From Coccinella septempunctata (taxonomy: Eukaryota; Arthropoda; Insecta; Coleoptera; Coccinellidae), in assembly GCF_907165205.1 (NCBI RefSeq), contig NC_058189.1, forward strand, positions 2,978,501-3,042,500: a stretch of 64,000 nucleotides of DNA, given 5' to 3'. The notes below the pieces were generated by a model. It was not told the origin of the DNA. It did not search any database and saw only the letters and a program-made list of their open reading frames with translations. Both the position numbers and the translations under genes were made by a program. This document shows, piece by piece, positions 24,926-38,000 of the stretch (positions are counted from its first letter, which is position 1; each line of letters starts with the position of its first letter).

Positions 24926-26782
24926 AGTGTCTGAAAGTGCCATAATACCACGTAATAAATGACCTCATTCCACAGAAAATTTTGTAACGACAATTTTTTC
25001 TAATTTACGGTTCGAAATCAACAAGTGCGATAAAGTCGATTTGAAATGACAAAGGATTTCTTTAATTATGTATATATTCTAATTAATCGAAATTCTGATA
25101 TCACTGACAAACTTGGCATTGGAATTTTTCCCCCATGGTATCCATGTATCATAATTTTAATTTAATATCAGTAAACTTCCACTACCAATGAGTTGGCTTT
25201 TTATTTGTTTTATTAAATATTTCTTTGTACCCATAAATGTATGTACAGATGCACTGCTGGCCCAATCAATTTCATGAATGTGTATATATATAGGGTAACA
25301 TGGAAAATGGTTGGACCTTGTGAAATTATGCATTTGAATCCGGAATACCTAGTCGTAGATTTTAAGGATCATCACGAAGAAATATATTTGGAACTTTATT
25401 TTCAAGCAGTCCTTTTACTGATAACATTGACTGAAAAACTGTGTTCAATACTCGATAGGTAGTTTTGAAAATTAGGTATTAGTAGAAATATGTTGAGAAC
25501 TTGCTGCGACAAATTTTCGAATCAAAATTATAATCATTTATCAATCATTTATGTCAATTGTAGATGAGTCCTATTCAATGAATGATTAATGTACATTATG
25601 TGGCAAATAATAGGAAGTTCACTAAAAATGTTTGAATAGCCATTGGTTTTTTAGCAGTGTATTTTTATTTGTCCTTATGAAGTATTTTCTTGGGCATATG
25701 TAGGAACTCACGAGTTTTTACTTTCAAAATTGTGGTAAAAATTGAATTTTTCAATTATTTTTAGCATAAATGAAGAAGTTGTAAGGTTGTAAATATAATA
25801 CGAGCGTAGAAATCAACGCAATGTTAAAGGTTTTTGATTTTATTTATTTGTTTTCTATTTCATGTACATAATTGTAAAGAATACTACAATAATTCATTCT
25901 GTTTGTAACCTATGAATGATTTTTATATATGCTGATAATATATAAGTGATAGATTTTATTTGTTTTGATTTTGTATTGGTTGAATTCACATTACTCCTAT
26001 CAAAAGCCCAACAGTAGAGCTTTTTGCAAAGAACGAGAGCGTTATACTTATCCTCAACTACGCAGAAATAATTTTTTTGAGAAAAATTCAACAATCGGTC
26101 GTGTCACTATCATATTAGAGAAGTGAATTTAGATCGTATCCTTTGTAGATTTGGATACATGCTGCCATCTTCACATCGAGAGTTAAAAAAGTGAATTCAC
26201 TTGGACCTCGTTTCCTGCTAGGTGGCGCTAAGGTATATTCCCGCATAGTAGCGGCTACTCTAACCGAATAAAGAGGACATCAATTCGTTTCATTTTGGTT
26301 GAGGTGTTGTAACGTGGTTTCCTCGGAGAAACTTATCTCGAGCGCCAGCTATTCTTTTCACAAGGAAGAATAGCAAACCTACCAGAGTAGCTGCGAGTCG
26401 GAGACAGAGTTCGCTGTTATCTAGGGTGGTAGCGATAACGAAGTAGTCAAAATCAAATTATGTACCAGTTTATTCACACCTTCGGAAACTGATTATATAA
26501 ACAACGGAAATATGTGTAGGTATGAAATATGAGCGAATCGATCAGCGTACATACATTCTGGAAATTCGATCCGATCACGAGCACTTTATAAAGTTTATAC
26601 CGGGTACAGTGAAAAATCAAAGGTTGTTCAATAAAATGCGCCAACCAGAACTGACGAAATGGATACTAAGGATGACCTCGTGAAGTGAAATGAGTTGCTA
26701 TGCGGTATCGGGATGTAATTAATTGTATTTCTCCAGAACTGAAAGAAACAACCAGGGCGGATCTACTCGAGGCTTTTATTCG

Positions 26783-27012
26783 CTACCCCAAGGGCTACGC
26801 TCCATGACTGATAGCGAAGAAAAGGTCTATTTTGAGCGCAACTACGGGATTTCACTGACGACGAGCGGTATCTCTCATTCTCTACCCCAAGGGCTTACGC
26901 ACCATGACTGATAGAAAAGAAGAGATTTCTATTTCAACACTTGTGACGCGGGAACGCGGTTGACGGGACTTTCTCTTCACTACCCCAAGGGCTTACGCAC
27001 CATGACTGATAG
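26783..27012. repeat. Three-unit minisatellite, period about 98 bp (tandem copy 1)
   Basis: Core units of about 33 bp beginning CTACCCCAAGGGCT occur at 26783, 26882 and 26980, separated by divergent spacers. The array recurs at 30713-30942 in copy 2 of the large duplication. The longest frame (LPQGLRSMTDSEEK) is not recognisable as a protein family. Confidence 0.7.
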
Positions 27013-28169
27013 CGAAGGGAAAAGTCAGACTCGCGAAACAGGGTAAAGTACGATAAAAGATAACAGAAAGCGATACAGTACAGCAGTGTCAAAGAAGTAA
27101 CCGGTGTAGGTCTAATAAAGAAACTGAACGGATAGACGGGGACTTACCTCCTTTATTCAAGGCACTCGCGGAAAAAACGAAAAATAAAAATTAATTTCTA
27201 AGAGCACTACCTTCGTAACACAAAATTTATTCTAAATTCGCTGATCGGCTCGTCGGGCACACAATCCCATAGAAAAGAGAGTTAAGAGCGTAAAGAGACA
27301 AAAGAGACTCAAGTGACAAAAGAGTCAAGTGACTAAGGAGTAAAAAGAGGCCGTCGCGGGGGAAAATCTGCTTTTATAGGCAAATCCCTCCACACGTTAA
27401 AAATCTGAAAATTCCAGAATGCGACAAGAGTGAAAAACGTCGACAGCTCCGGTTTATCGCATATCAACATCAGAAAAACGTCGAAAATCTTCAACGGCAT
27501 GCAAGAAAAACAACGTTAACCACAGATAAACGGTTTTTTACATTTACTCTGCCTATCGGAATGAATGTACTGAATATTTGAGAATTAAATATTTTCAAAG
27601 GCGGAAATGTGAAATGAAAGGAATGCACTAAAATGAACTCCAATTTTCTCAGAAAACTGGGATTCATTAGAGTGTATTGTGTTGTTCTGACACAACCATA
27701 GTCAGCATCTACTATTTCTCGACGGAATGGTCTTTCTGTTGAAACTTTGAGTGATGGTGGTTGGCTAGATCGATTTGGATCGTAACATTTGTTGATTTCT
27801 ATAGGGTAAGTCTTTGACTCGTACAAATATACTTAGATAATAAGCATAGTGAATGAAAAAAATGCTGAACAATAGTAAAGAAATTTATTGACTAGGTCTA
27901 TGCATTGTTATAAAAAATAATTGTCATGCACAACTTTTATCATTTAAGTCATTTAAATATTCGATGTAACAAAATTCATAATGAAATCTACAAATTGAAA
28001 TACAATAATGGTTGTGATGCTTAATTCAAAAGGAAATTTCACTTCAACATGCCAAGCTACTGAAGCATAGGCAGATTCATTCAGTCTTGGGAAAAATATT
28101 TATAGTTTAGAGAACATATACACAATAAATATTATCACAGTTATATCAGAAATAAATAAAAAAGATTTT

Positions 28170-28694
28170 TCATTTCCTTCTTCTGTCTATTTCAGTCACA
28201 TGGTTGTTACCAATTTCAAGTAACTCGTCTAAATTGTCTATTCGGGGTTTATTGTTCACATCAATAACTCTCCTCAGTGTTTTCATGGTGTACAAGGGCA
28301 CAACTATGAAACCGTGAAAAGCTTGGACCGACAGTATGATCATAGAGATGGAAGAGTTAGGAGGAAAACGGTCGCTAAATGCGTCGAAAATCCAAATAAT
28401 CATTGAAACAAACAGCACCAATTTTCTTCCATACCTGAAAAGTTCAATTCATTATGTATGCACTTCAAGAAGAATCATTCTGGGTGGAAAATTATTGATA
28501 AATTGCGAAAGACTGCATATTGTGTACTTACATATAACTGTATTTTTTTGATACCCTTTTCCATTGTTGTAGTCCCTCGTCTGTATTGCCATATCGATTT
28601 CGGTTCATTTTAAGTAAACTATAAGATAGGCTCAGCACCGATACTGTCAGTGTTAGGATTATGGCGGTGAAAAATAATGAAGAACGCCGATTGG
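28170..28694 (-). pseudogene. Duplicated terminal exons 7-8 of the methuselah-like GPCR
   Basis: Exon 7 (28694-28532: TM5 and third cytoplasmic loop) and exon 8 (28434-28170: TM6, TM7 and cytoplasmic tail ending EIDRRRK) of the GPCR, repeated exactly 3,930 bp away from 32624-32100. Splice sites and reading frame are intact. There is no first-exon copy, so on its own this cannot make a receptor. The gene is transcribed leftwards and reaches the 32-kb copy and its poly(A) signal (31814-31819) first. This copy would therefore be used only by read-through and exon skipping. It is called a pseudogene because it is incomplete, not because it is mutated. Confidence 0.75.
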
Positions 28695-28737
28695 CTGCAA
28701 AAAAATTAAGGAAATAAGCATGTTACGTAGCTATATA

Positions 28738-29238
28738 CAGGGTGTTTCATCATAAACTGGACAAACTCATATGACGTGTAGAGAACATCGGGAGAATCAT
28801 TTTTTTCTTATGAAATATTTCCCGTTTTCGAAGCATAAGGGAGATACACGGTGTTTAATGTCATTTTCGAGCGTTATTATATTGAGTGTGGTCGGTTATG
28901 TATAAGACTGGAAGTAATGGTTTCTTGTCATATCGTAGTATTTTTGAATGCTTCATTCAGAAATGGTGTAGAGCACCGAAAAAAAAATTACAAAATGGCG
29001 GAAAACCTGCAATGTTCGTGATTTTTTTTTTCGGTTGCCAAATTGATTTTCATTTCCTAAATTAACACAATTTTTAAAGGATATCTGTGAAAAAATTTTT
29101 TCAGAAATCGAACACAACTTTTTTTTTACATGTCTACAGCGAAAAAAAAATTTCACTTGAAATTGATGAAATTTTTCACGATTGTACTTACTTTCATACC
29201 TAACACGAATATCAAAACAGAATCGAAAAATATCAAAC
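28738..29238. mobile_element. Truncated left TIR of the DD41D element (duplicated)
   Basis: The first 501 bp of the DD41D left inverted repeat, identical to 32668-33168, cut off exactly where tandem copy 2 begins. It has no transposase of its own. It shows that the duplication happened after the transposon inserted. Confidence 0.88.
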
Positions 29239-32099
29239 GGTTGGACCTTGTGAAATTATGCATTTGAATCCGGAATACCTAGTCGTAGATTTTAAGGATC
29301 ATCACGAAGAAATATATTTGGAACTTTATTTTCAAGCAGTCCTTTTACTGATAACATTGACTGAAAAACTGTGTTCAATACTCGATAGGTAGTTTTGAAA
29401 ATTAGGTATTAGTAGAAATATGTTGAGAACTTGCTGCGACAAATTTTCGAATCAAAATTATAATCATTTATCAATCATTTATGTCAATTGTAGATGAGTC
29501 CTATTCAATGAATGATTAATGTACATTATGTGGCAAATAATAGGAAGTTCACTAAAAATGTTTGAATAGCCATTGGTTTTTTAGCAGTGTATTTTTATTT
29601 GTCCTTATGAAGTATTTTCTTGGGCATATGTAGGAACTCACGAGTTTTTACTTTCAAAATTGTGGTAAAAATTGAATTTTTCAATTATTTTTAGCATAAA
29701 TGAAGAAGTTGTAAGGTTGTAAATATAATACGAGCGTAGAAATCAACGCAATGTTAAAGGTTTTTGATTTTATTTATTTGTTTTCTATTTCATGTACATA
29801 ATTGTAAAGAATACTACAATAATTCATTCTGTTTGTAACCTATGAATGATTTTTATATATGCTGATAATATATAAGTGATAGATTTTATTTGTTTTGATT
29901 TTGTATTGGTTGAATTCACATTACTCCTATCAAAAGCCCAACAGTAGAGCTTTTTGCAAAGAACGAGAGCGTTATACTTATCCTCAACTACGCAGAAATA
30001 ATTTTTTTGAGAAAAATTCAACAATCGGTCGTGTCACTATCATATTAGAGAAGTGAATTTAGATCGTATCCTTTGTAGATTTGGATACATGCTGCCATCT
30101 TCACATCGAGAGTTAAAAAAGTGAATTCACTTGGACCTCGTTTCCTGCTAGGTGGCGCTAAGGTATATTCCCGCATAGTAGCGGCTACTCTAACCGAATA
30201 AAGAGGACATCAATTCGTTTCATTTTGGTTGAGGTGTTGTAACGTGGTTTCCTCGGAGAAACTTATCTCGAGCGCCAGCTATTCTTTTCACAAGGAAGAA
30301 TAGCAAACCTACCAGAGTAGCTGCGAGTCGGAGACAGAGTTCGCTGTTATCTAGGGTGGTAGCGATAACGAAGTAGTCAAAATCAAATTATGTACCAGTT
30401 TATTCACACCTTCGGAAACTGATTATATAAACAACGGAAATATGTGTAGGTATGAAATATGAGCGAATCGATCAGCGTACATACATTCTGGAAATTCGAT
30501 CCGATCACGAGCACTTTATAAAGTTTATACCGGGTACAGTGAAAAATCAAAGGTTGTTCAATAAAATGCGCCAACCAGAACTGACGAAATGGATACTAAG
30601 GATGACCTCGTGAAGTGAAATGAGTTGCTATGCGGTATCGGGATGTAATTAATTGTATTTCTCCAGAACTGAAAGAAACAACCAGGGCGGATCTACTCGA
30701 GGCTTTTATTCGCTACCCCAAGGGCTACGCTCCATGACTGATAGCGAAGAAAAGGTCTATTTTGAGCGCAACTACGGGATTTCACTGACGACGAGCGGTA
30801 TCTCTCATTCTCTACCCCAAGGGCTTACGCACCATGACTGATAGAAAAGAAGAGATTTCTATTTCAACACTTGTGACGCGGGAACGCGGTTGACGGGACT
30901 TTCTCTTCACTACCCCAAGGGCTTACGCACCATGACTGATAGCGAAGGGAAAAGTCAGACTCGCGAAACAGGGTAAAGTACGATAAAAGATAACAGAAAG
31001 CGATACAGTACAGCAGTGTCAAAGAAGTAACCGGTGTAGGTCTAATAAAGAAACTGAACGGATAGACGGGGACTTACCTCCTTTATTCAAGGCACTCGCG
31101 GAAAAAACGAAAAATAAAAATTAATTTCTAAGAGCACTACCTTCGTAACACAAAATTTATTCTAAATTCGCTGATCGGCTCGTCGGGCACACAATCCCAT
31201 AGAAAAGAGAGTTAAGAGCGTAAAGAGACAAAAGAGACTCAAGTGACAAAAGAGTCAAGTGACTAAGGAGTAAAAAGAGGCCGTCGCGGGGGAAAATCTG
31301 CTTTTATAGGCAAATCCCTCCACACGTTAAAAATCTGAAAATTCCAGAATGCGACAAGAGTGAAAAACGTCGACAGCTCCGGTTTATCGCATATCAACAT
31401 CAGAAAAACGTCGAAAATCTTCAACGGCATGCAAGAAAAACAACGTTAACCACAGATAAACGGTTTTTTACATTTACTCTGCCTATCGGAATGAATGTAC
31501 TGAATATTTGAGAATTAAATATTTTCAAAGGCGGAAATGTGAAATGAAAGGAATGCACTAAAATGAACTCCAATTTTCTCAGAAAACTGGGATTCATTAG
31601 AGTGTATTGTGTTGTTCTGACACAACCATAGTCAGCATCTACTATTTCTCGACGGAATGGTCTTTCTGTTGAAACTTTGAGTGATGGTGGTTGGCTAGAT
31701 CGATTTGGATCGTAACATTTGTTGATTTCTATAGGGTAAGTCTTTGACTCGTACAAATATACTTAGATAATAAGCATAGTGAATGAAAAAAATGCTGAAC
31801 AATAGTAAAGAAATTTATTGACTAGGTCTATGCATTGTTATAAAAAATAATTGTCATGCACAACTTTTATCATTTAAGTCATTTAAATATTCGATGTAAC
31901 AAAATTCATAATGAAATCTACAAATTGAAATACAATAATGGTTGTGATGCTTAATTCAAAAGGAAATTTCACTTCAACATGCCAAGCTACTGAAGCATAG
32001 GCAGATTCATTCAGTCTTGGGAAAAATATTTATAGTTTAGAGAACATATACACAATAAATATTATCACAGTTATATCAGAAATAAATAAAAAAGATTTT

Positions 32100-35000
32100 T
32101 CATTTCCTTCTTCTGTCTATTTCAGTCACATGGTTGTTACCAATTTCAAGTAACTCGTCTAAATTGTCTATTCGGGGTTTATTGTTCACATCAATAACTC
32201 TCCTCAGTGTTTTCATGGTGTACAAGGGCACAACTATGAAACCGTGAAAAGCTTGGACCGACAGTATGATCATAGAGATGGAAGAGTTAGGAGGAAAACG
32301 GTCGCTAAATGCGTCGAAAATCCAAATAATCATTGAAACAAACAGCACCAATTTTCTTCCATACCTGAAAAGTTCAATTCATTATGTATGCACTTCAAGA
32401 AGAATCATTCTGGGTGGAAAATTATTGATAAATTGCGAAAGACTGCATATTGTGTACTTACATATAACTGTATTTTTTTGATACCCTTTTCCATTGTTGT
32501 AGTCCCTCGTCTGTATTGCCATATCGATTTCGGTTCATTTTAAGTAAACTATAAGATAGGCTCAGCACCGATACTGTCAGTGTTAGGATTATGGCGGTGA
32601 AAAATAATGAAGAACGCCGATTGGCTGCAAAAAAATTAAGGAAATAAGCATGTTACGTAGCTATATACAGGGTGTTTCATCATAAACTGGACAAACTCAT
32701 ATGACGTGTAGAGAACATCGGGAGAATCATTTTTTTCTTATGAAATATTTCCCGTTTTCGAAGCATAAGGGAGATACACGGTGTTTAATGTCATTTTCGA
32801 GCGTTATTATATTGAGTGTGGTCGGTTATGTATAAGACTGGAAGTAATGGTTTCTTGTCATATCGTAGTATTTTTGAATGCTTCATTCAGAAATGGTGTA
32901 GAGCACCGAAAAAAAAATTACAAAATGGCGGAAAACCTGCAATGTTCGTGATTTTTTTTTTCGGTTGCCAAATTGATTTTCATTTCCTAAATTAACACAA
33001 TTTTTAAAGGATATCTGTGAAAAAATTTTTTCAGAAATCGAACACAACTTTTTTTTTACATGTCTACAGCGAAAAAAAAATTTCACTTGAAATTGATGAA
33101 ATTTTTCACGATTGTACTTACTTTCATACCTAACACGAATATCAAAACAGAATCGAAAAATATCAAACGGTTTCGTTTTTACAGCCATTCAAATGTCCCG
33201 TTCGAATATCTGAAATAATAAAAAAACATGACACAGCTTGTGTTCTGAGGCCCATAATTTTTGAATTTGTATGTCGAAACATTTCAGATTGCAAAATGAA
33301 TTTAAAAAAAATCAGTGAAACTTCATTGAGAGTCGAACTCCCTGCTCTGAGTTAAGTACCTATTGAAATAAATGTGGAATCTGAATTGAGACTGTTCAAA
33401 GGTTTTTGATTTTCGTTGCCAAGCAATGTCAGCTCATAGAATTTGACAGAGTATTTGAATTTAACTGAATATAATATTGCAACTATCTTGAAACCAATTT
33501 ATGCAGTTTGAGTAGAAATTGGCGGTTAATACTTCCCAGATATTAATGGCATGGCATTATTGCGGAAATTTCTACGAATAATTCCACAATTTCACAAACG
33601 CAACAAAAATGAAACCTATTAGTATAAAATTTATTCATAATTCATTCTCAAAAATATTGCCATTTTTCAGGATACACTTTCTCGCCCTTTTCGCCACACT
33701 ATCCACCGCTGAACGAACCATTTCCGGGTTTCGGCGAATCTCTTCGGCGGCTGATTCGATTCTTTGAATCAGTTCTTCTCTCGAAGTCACTGGAGCTCGC
33801 TTATCATAAACAAGACTCTTCATATGACCCCAGAAGTAAAAATCCATAGTTGTAAGATCTGGAGAACGAGGAGGCCATGCGACAGGTCCTAATCGGCCGA
33901 TCCATCGGCGAGGGTATTGAGAGTCTAAAAATTCTCGTACACTCCTCACTGTGTGAGCAGGGCAACCATCATGCTGGTACCATATTCCTTGAAAGTGACT
34001 CAAAGGAATATCTTCCAATAGATCGGGCAGAGTTTCCCTCAAAAATTGATTATAGCCATTTCCGGTCAATGTTTCAGGAAGAATGTACGGTCCTATAATG
34101 AATCCATCCTTCATTCCCGCCCAAACATTGACAGAAAATCTCTTCTGGCTATTTTTTGCTACTGTTGCATGTGGATTTTCCCTTTGCCATATTATATTAT
34201 TTTTTTTGTTGAAGAAACCATCTCTGTGGAATGTTGCTTCATCCGTAAACAGTATGAGACGTAGGAAATTCCTATTCTCACGTGTCCTTAAAATAAATTC
34301 ACAGAATTCTTTCCTCTTCTCAAAATCACCTTCTTCTAAGGTTTGACATGAATGGAAATGGTACGGATGGTAGCGATTTCTTTTCAAAACTCTCCATACA
34401 GTGGATTTACTGTCATTCACACTTGGATGATTTGTTAGAGTTCTCGTTGATACCATCGGATTTTCACTCATTAAATCCAGGATACGTTTTTCGTTATTTC
34501 GGATTGTTTCCTTCTTCTTGCGGTGAAGAATACCTTCTTCACGTAATTTACGCACTGTTTCTATGAAAGTTTTAAAATTAGGAACGTTTCGGCTTGGAAA
34601 CCTGCGAGCGTAAATTTCCCTTGCTTTTCTCCCTGAGGAATTCGCTTCATAGTAAGCCTGAACCGTATAATTTTTTTCTAAAAGTGAATATTTCATTTTC
34701 GTTTGCATACAAATCGTTTCAATATACTCGAATTATTCAGTAAAATTCAAATACCCTGTCAAATTCTATCAGCTACTGTTGCTCGGCAACGAAAATTAAT
34801 ATGTATACTCAGAACCTTAGAACAGACTCATATTTCACATTAATACTTAACTCAGAGTAGGGAGTTCGACTCTCAATGAAGTTTCACTGATTTTTTTAAA
34901 TTCATTTTGCAATCTGGAATGTTTCGACATACAAATTCAAAAATTATGGGCCTAAGAACACAAGCTGTGTCATATTTTTTTATTATTTCAGATATTCGAA

Positions 35001-38000
35001 CGGGACATTTGAATGGCTGTAAAAACGAAACCGTTTGATATTTTTCGATTCTGTTTTGATATTCGTGTTAGGTATGAAAGTAAGTACAATCGTGAAAAAT
35101 TTCATCAATTTCGAGTGAAATTTTTTTTTCGCTGTAGACATGTAAAAAAAAAGTTGTGTTCGATTTCTGAAAAAATTTTTTCACAGATATCCTTTAAAAA
35201 TTGTGTTAATTTAGGAAATGAAAATCAATTTGGCAACCGAAAAAAAAAAATCACGAACATTGCAGGTTTTCCGCCATTTTGTAATTTTTTTTTCGGTGCT
35301 CTACACCATTTCTGAATGAAGCATCCAAAAATACTACGATATGACAAGAAACCATTACTTCCAGTCTTATACATAACCGACCACACTCAATATAATAACG
35401 CTCGAAAATGACATTAAACACCGTGTATCTCCCTTATGCTTCGAAAACGGGAAATATTTCATAAGAAAAAAATGATTCTCCCGATGTTCTCTACACGTCA
35501 TATGAGTTTGTCCAGTTTATGATGAAACACCCTGTATTATTCAGTTAATGGGTAATCCTTTGTCTCATTTCATTTAGGGTGGACTGTTCGCAATGAAATA
35601 TTTTACTGTAATCCAGTCATTTGGTAACTGAAAGTAATGAATATAGAAAAAAAAATGCTGGAAAATTCTTCTACCTGGAACTGTTCTCTGTTACATAGTA
35701 ATACTTTTCTCTCCGGAGGAGGAGAAGTATATAGAAATCCTCTCATTTATTTTTGTCGATTTCTTTATCAAGAAACAATCTCATCAGGAGGTAAATGTAT
35801 AGGTAATAATTTATCCTAAATGGATATACAGTGCGCGTCTTTGACTCGTACAAATATTTTAACAGTATAGGCCAATATAAACACAATATAAAAATTCGAT
35901 TCGGCCCTGATAAAAATATATAGCAATTTTAAGTTTTCATAATGAGCTGTGCCTCCCCTGGAAAAACAAAATTACCTACAGAATAACTAGATAATAGGGA
36001 ATAATCCTTCTGACGAAAATGATGTATTTTTTATGAAATATCTTTGACACGTCACATTTTGAAATAACCATTTCAACCGTTTCCCAAAAAAAAATTTTAA
36101 AACCCCATATTTGATTTTGAATAGTTTCCGCGGTGAATTTGAAAAAATCATGAATGAAACTCATAATTATTCATTTTAAACTTGCATATGCAGTGATAAT
36201 CCAAATTGAGGAGAATTCCCCATTCTATGACACTACACATCTGTGGATCTTTCAAAGATTCATTCGGTCAAAGTACCCAATTTTTCGAATTTCGCAGATA
36301 TTTTTTATTTTTGAACATTTTTTATACGAGAAAATATGAAGAATACTTTTATTTCACAAAACTTACAAATATTCCTGAGATAGCGTCCAACTCAGTTCCA
36401 AGAGTTGGGTTCTTTGAATTTTTAGTATTTTTTATGGTACGTAATGGTCATTATGAGAACACTGGAAGACGTGAGTGATATCTTGTGTTCGAAAAAGATT
36501 CATTGAATAAATAGAAAAACTATATTCCGAAATTCATTTCATTCGATGAAACCGTTTGTGAGAACTAAAAATAACATATTTTTTTATCTTTCAAACCGAG
36601 CCTATTCGGAAAAATTCGGAATTCACTGTTGAAATATTTGTAGGACTCAAAGACTCACCCTGTATAATATACTGATATCATCCATTCCTCTATTCCATAC
36701 AAAAATATGAGTACAAAAACTTTCTTACCAAATTCAATGCAGCTGGTCTTCTCAAACTGAGGTTTGAAGAAGGTGAAGGGAATATCTGGAGTAAAATTAT
36801 TGGACACAGATATTATAAGGAATACGGAGGATACTAAAATGGTACTTCCTATGTAGTATTTGGTGCGATCCACATTTTCCTTCACCCTGTAATTACTGTA
36901 AAATTTTTGGTAATTAATTTTTTTTGTCTCCGTGTTGAATTTTAAAATCATACTTCTCAAGATTTATTTGTGTATTCATGAAACATTTTAAATCAAAGCT
37001 CTTCATCCGAAATAACCCATAAGTCATATCAAAGGATTTCAGAAAATGCATTATAGATAACCGATAAAATTATTGAATTTTTTTCCGGTAAAAATATCCG
37101 GACTTGAAATATAAAATTAATTGTAAAAATCTATGATTCCAAAAAAAAAATATCAGAATTAATTGAAAAAAAATATTATCATACGATTTATACGACTCTA
37201 AATAATTACAATGCTTTTTATCATTCATACATAAATAAATATCAATGAGAATACTAGACTACTTACTGAATGCTCCAAGCAAGATCAAAACATAATACAG
37301 CAAGCCAACAGAAGGAAAGTATCACGAAAAATTGAAGGAGTAACCCTGTAATCAGAAAGAAGAATTAAATTTGTTGATTTGTATCGCATAGACAGGGTGA
37401 TTCTTCGACTCGTACAAATATTTCAACAGTGGATTCTCGAGGTCAAAAGAACACTTTTCCAATACCATGTTTTCCGATTCGGCCCTGATAAAAAAATATG
37501 GCCATTTTAAGTTTTCATAATGAGCTGTGCCACCCCTAGAAAAACAAAATTACCTAGAGAAAAACTGCTAAATTTCTGACACTACACATCTTTCAAAAAG
37601 AGATTGAATTCGGTCAAAGTACCCAATTTTTCGAATTACTCGAAAACGGTGAATTATACAAGATAATATGAAGAATACTTTTACATATTTTACAAAACGT
37701 TCAAATATTCATTATAATATAACGTCCAACTTTAGTTTCAAGATTTGAGTTCTCTGAATTTTTGGTATTTTTATGGTACTTAATGATCATAATGAGAAAT
37801 CTGGAAAACGAGGGTGATATCTTGTGTTGGGTTCATTTCGTTCGATTAGACCGTTTGTGAGATATTTTTTTATGGTTTTTCAACAGCCTGTATCTTTGAA
37901 ACCGAGCCGAGTCGGAAAAAATGGTAAAGGAATAATTTTTTTTTTAACCTCAAGAATCTACCGTTAAAATATTTGTACGAGTCAAAGACTCACTCTGTAT

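Larger units (their letters stand above)
25309..33168. repeat. 3,930-bp direct tandem duplication
   Basis: Copy 1 is 25309-29238 and copy 2 is 29239-33168. I found no base difference on reading, and every ORF in copy 1 recurs 3,930 bp later. The left border is in the robo 3' flank (about 385 bp after the stop). The right border is inside the left terminal inverted repeat of the DD41D transposon. The borders share the 4-bp sequence GGTT (25309-25312 and 33169-33172), as expected for microhomology-mediated duplication. Each copy carries GPCR exons 7-8, a minisatellite and about 500 bp of the transposon end. Confidence 0.92.

Noticed and set aside
26308..27220. Possible solo LTR (TGTAACG ... CGTAACA) around the minisatellite
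   Set aside because: The ends look like short inverted TG...CA termini, but the flanks (AGGTGT and CAAAAT) show no target duplication, and no primer-binding site or polypurine tract is evident.
27491..27826. 111-codon minus-strand frame, repeated at 31421-31756
   Set aside because: It ends in MITE-family end sequence (GACTCGTACAAATATAC) and has no recognisable domain; most likely chance.
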